A DNA stretch of 64,000 nucleotides from Mycobacterium lentiflavum (lineage in GTDB: Bacteria; Actinomycetota; Actinomycetes; Mycobacteriales; Mycobacteriaceae): positions 248,001 to 312,000 of the forward strand of contig NZ_CP092423.2 in the NCBI RefSeq assembly GCF_022374895.2, given 5' to 3'. A program made the translations under genes and the position numbers. How positions within the stretch are numbered: position 1 is the stretch's first letter; each line of letters begins with the position of its first letter. Of this stretch, positions 60,962 through 64,000 are shown in pieces. Under the pieces are notes generated by a model. It ran no database searches. It was given only the letters and a program-made list of their open reading frames with translations, and was not told where the DNA came from.

Positions 60962-62310
60962 GTAAGTCAGCCAAGCTGCCCTGGACCGAGTGGCTGCCGC
61001 AGCAACGTTGGTACGCCGGGCGCAATCGTCAGTTGTCAAGCGCCGAGGCCGGGCTGGTCGTGCCGCTGCGCGACAATCTCGAGCTGGTGCTGGTCGACGC
61101 CACCTACGCCAGTGGCCCGGCGGAGCGCTATCAGGTGCTGGTCGGGTGGGACGCCGAGCCGGTAACGGAGTACAACGCCGTGGCCACCATCGGCTCGGCC
61201 GACGACCAGACCGGCTATGACGCACTGTATGGAACCGACGGCCCGCGGTTCTTGCTGTCGTTGATCGACCAGTCCGCGGCGCGCGATTCGGCCGGCACCG
61301 AAGTGGTGTTTCGCAAGGAGCCCGACGTCACGCTTCCGCTGGAGGCGTGGCCGCGGGTTGCCGACGCCGAGCAGTCCAACACCAGCGTGATCTTCGATCG
61401 GGACGCGATCTTCAAGGTCTTTCGGCGGGTCAGCTGCGGCATCAACCCCGACATCGAGCTGAATCGGGTGCTCGGGCGCGCCGGCAACCCGAACGTGGCC
61501 CGACTGCTCGGCACCTATGAGATCGCGGGGACCGACGGCACCGAGGACACCGCGTGGCCGTTGGGCATGGTCACCGAATTCGAGTCCAACGCCGCCGAAG
61601 GCTGGGCGATGGCCACGGCCAGCGTTCGCGACCTGTTCGCCGAGGGCGACCTGTACGCCTACGAGGTCGGCGGTGACTTCGCCGGTGAGTCCTACCGGCT
61701 CGGGGAGGCCGTCGCGTCCGTGCACGCCACCCTCGCCGAAACCCTGGGCACCGCGCAGGCCCCCTTCCCGGTGGACAACGTGCTGGCCCGGTTGGCGTCG
61801 ACGGCGGCGCTGGTGCCCGAGCTTCAGGAGTACGCGGCGACGGTCGAAGAGCGCTTCGGCAAGCTGGCCGGCGAGACGATCACCGTCCAGCGCGTGCACG
61901 GTGACCTGCACCTGGGGCAGGTGCTGCGCACCCCGGAGAGCTGGGTGCTGATCGACTTCGAGGGTGAGCCCGGCCAGCCGCTCGATGAGCGACGGGCCCC
62001 CGATTCGCCGCTGCGCGACGTGGCGGGCGTGCTGCGGTCGTTCGAGTACGCCGCGTACGGGCCGCTGGTGGACCACGAGGGCGACAAGCAGCGGGCGGCA
62101 CGCGCCCGCGAGTGGGTCGAGCGCAACCGCACCGCCTTCTGCGACGGCTATGCGGCGGCATCGGAAACCGACCCGCGTGATTCGGCGCGGCTGCTGGCCG
62201 CATACGAACTCGACAAGGCCGTGTACGAGGCCGGCTATGAGGCGCGCCACCGGCCGGCCTGGTTGCCGATCCCGCTGCGGTCCATCGCCCGGCTGACGGC
62301 GGCCGAATGA
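60958..62310 (+). CDS. mak: maltokinase Mak
   Basis: The protein has 450 residues. It has an aminoglycoside-phosphotransferase-like kinase fold with Asp316 in [11 protein letters not shown] (catalytic) and Asp333 in LIDFEG (metal). The mycobacterial maltokinase N-terminal cap domain is present ([17 protein letters not shown]). It phosphorylates maltose to maltose-1-phosphate for GlgE. It lies in the treS-mak operon with a 4-bp overlap. Confidence 0.95.
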   Translation: MSKSAKLPWTEWLPQQRWYAGRNRQLSSAEAGLVVPLRDNLELVLVDATYASGPAERYQVLVGWDAEPVTEYNAVATIGSADDQTGYDALYGTDGPRFLLSLIDQSAARDSAGTEVVFRKEPDVTLPLEAWPRVADAEQSNTSVIFDRDAIFKVFRRVSCGINPDIELNRVLGRAGNPNVARLLGTYEIAGTDGTEDTAWPLGMVTEFESNAAEGWAMATASVRDLFAEGDLYAYEVGGDFAGESYRLGEAVASVHATLAETLGTAQAPFPVDNVLARLASTAALVPELQEYAATVEERFGKLAGETITVQRVHGDLHLGQVLRTPESWVLIDFEGEPGQPLDERRAPDSPLRDVAGVLRSFEYAAYGPLVDHEGDKQRAARAREWVERNRTAFCDGYAAASETDPRDSARLLAAYELDKAVYEAGYEARHRPAWLPIPLRSIARLTAAE

Positions 62311-62382
62311 GCGGGAGGTCGTCGCCCGCCACATAGGAGTTCGCTATGTGCCGCTGTGCGCTACCCGGGTGCGTCTGTAAGC

Positions 62383-63090
62383 ATGGGTCGGGTGGCGGGC
62401 GAGACATTCAACAGTGAAGCGCGGTTGTCGTGGGTGTTGGCCGTGCTGGCCGGCGTGGTGGGCGCGATCTCGTTTACCCACTCGGCCGGATACTTCGTGG
62501 TTTTCATCACCGGCAACGCGCAACGCGCCGTGCTCGGGTATTTCACCGGCGAAGTGTGGCTGGCCGCAAGCGCCGGGCTGCTCATAGTCGCATTTGTTGC
62601 CGGCGTGGTGGTTGCGTCACTATGCCGACGATATTTCTGGGTCGACCATCCGCACGGCCCGACCGTGTTGACAACCTTCAGTTTGTTGGCCGCGTGCGTG
62701 GTCGACACCATCGACGAAGGATGGACGGAGAACCTTCTGGACTTCGCGCCGATCATGCTGATGGCCTTCGGCACTGGGGCTCTGAACACGTCATTCGTCA
62801 AGGATGGCGAGGTGTCGGTGCCGTTGAGCTACGTGACCGGTACGACTGTCAAGATGGGCCAGGGCATTGAGCGCCACATCGCTGGTGGGGGAAGCGTTTC
62901 GGACTGGCTCGGCTACTTCATGCTGCTGGCCAGCTTCATGGTGGGCGCGGCGATCGGCGGCGCGATCAGCGTGATCGTGAACGGTACCTGGATGTTGGTG
63001 ATGGCGACGGCCCTGTGCGCGCTGACCACCGCCTACACGTACTTCCACCAGGACCGCCGCGCGCTGCTGAAGGAATCGGAGGAAAGTTAG
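62383..63090 (+). CDS. YoaK/DUF1275-type membrane protein
   Basis: The protein has 235 residues from the ATG at 62383 (alternative GTG at 62356). There are six membrane helices (VLAVLAGVVGAISFTHSAGYFVVF opening, AGLLIVAFVAGVVVASL, and so on), and the motifs FITGN and SYVTGTTVKMGQGI are diagnostic of DUF1275. The function is unknown. It ends just before the palindrome at 63090. Confidence 0.86.
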   Translation: MGRVAGETFNSEARLSWVLAVLAGVVGAISFTHSAGYFVVFITGNAQRAVLGYFTGEVWLAASAGLLIVAFVAGVVVASLCRRYFWVDHPHGPTVLTTFSLLAACVVDTIDEGWTENLLDFAPIMLMAFGTGALNTSFVKDGEVSVPLSYVTGTTVKMGQGIERHIAGGGSVSDWLGYFMLLASFMVGAAIGGAISVIVNGTWMLVMATALCALTTAYTYFHQDRRALLKESEES

Positions 63091-63127
63091 CCTCGGCAGC
63101 CGCACCGATCGGTGCGGCTGCCGAGGC
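63090..63127. terminator. 38-nt perfect palindrome, bidirectional terminator
   Basis: An 18-bp arm GCCTCGGCAGCCGCACCG is followed by AT and the exact complement. It lies between the convergent yoaK-like gene (stop at 63088-63090) and fbpC (stop at 63142). The stem is very stable with almost no loop and could end transcription from both sides. Confidence 0.8.
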
Positions 63128-63141
63128 CTACATTGCCATCC

Positions 63142-64000
<859 letters not shown>

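Overview
The window is high-GC actinobacterial DNA that I place in Mycobacterium, most likely a non-tuberculous, M. tuberculosis-like species. The basis is protein recognition from memory, not a search. In order along the window I recognise relatives of Mtb mrf (Rv0106), ctpI (Rv0107c), an SGNH acyltransferase (Rv0111), ldtA (Rv0116c), oxyS (Rv0117), oxcA (Rv0118c), fadD7 (Rv0119), fusA2 (Rv0120c), an F420/PPOX enzyme (Rv0121c), pepA (Rv0125), treS (Rv0126), mak (Rv0127) and fbpC (Rv0129c). This conserved backbone is interrupted by large accessory blocks.

Layout. 0-7.3 kb: a truncated hydrolase-fold/adenylyl-cyclase fusion, a TetR regulator divergent from an MpaB-type oxygenase with a palindrome between them, an amidohydrolase, and an SDR followed by a LuxE/LuxC-type fatty-acid reductase pair. 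7.2-9.6 kb: a zinc-starvation divergon with two Zur boxes, carrying cysteine-free ribosomal proteins S18, S14, L33 and L28 on one side and mrf on the other. 9.7-17 kb: an SDR and acyl-CoA synthetase pair, then the giant P-type ATPase CtpI. 17.1-21.1 kb: an ECF sigma factor with an SnoaL tail divergent from SDR-DUF899, plus small NTF2-like and SRPBCC proteins.

21.1-38.3 kb is a divergent catabolic locus. The leftward arm is beta-propeller (SMP-30-like), GntR/HutC regulator, acyl-CoA synthetase, SDR, acyl-CoA synthetase, NDMA-type alcohol dehydrogenase. The rightward arm is SDR, Rieske oxygenase, Baeyer-Villiger-type monooxygenase, SDR, class III CoA-transferase, ThDP enzyme, aldehyde dehydrogenase. 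A perfect 20-bp palindrome lies between the arms. The enzyme set suggests ring hydroxylation, oxidation to a ketone, oxygen insertion to a lactone, lactone opening, CoA activation and chain shortening of an unknown alicyclic or terpenoid-like substrate.

38.3-49 kb: an acyltransferase whose start is unclear, an O-methyltransferase, an M-box (ykoK) Mg2+ riboswitch upstream of a small ORF and a variant NRAMP-fold transporter, a quinone-oxidoreductase-like MDR, a lipoprotein, and a carboxylic acid reductase. 49-64 kb: the conserved block of L,D-transpeptidase, OxyS, the OxcA/FadD7 oxalate pair, a DUF2231 protein, FusA2, PPOX protein, PepA, TreS-Mak, a YoaK-like protein and the 3' part of fbpC behind a 38-nt perfect palindrome.

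I saw no tRNA, rRNA, CRISPR array, insertion sequence or phage gene. Most genes are tightly packed, with ATGA/GTGA overlaps inside operons and 4-bp tail-to-tail overlaps between convergent genes.
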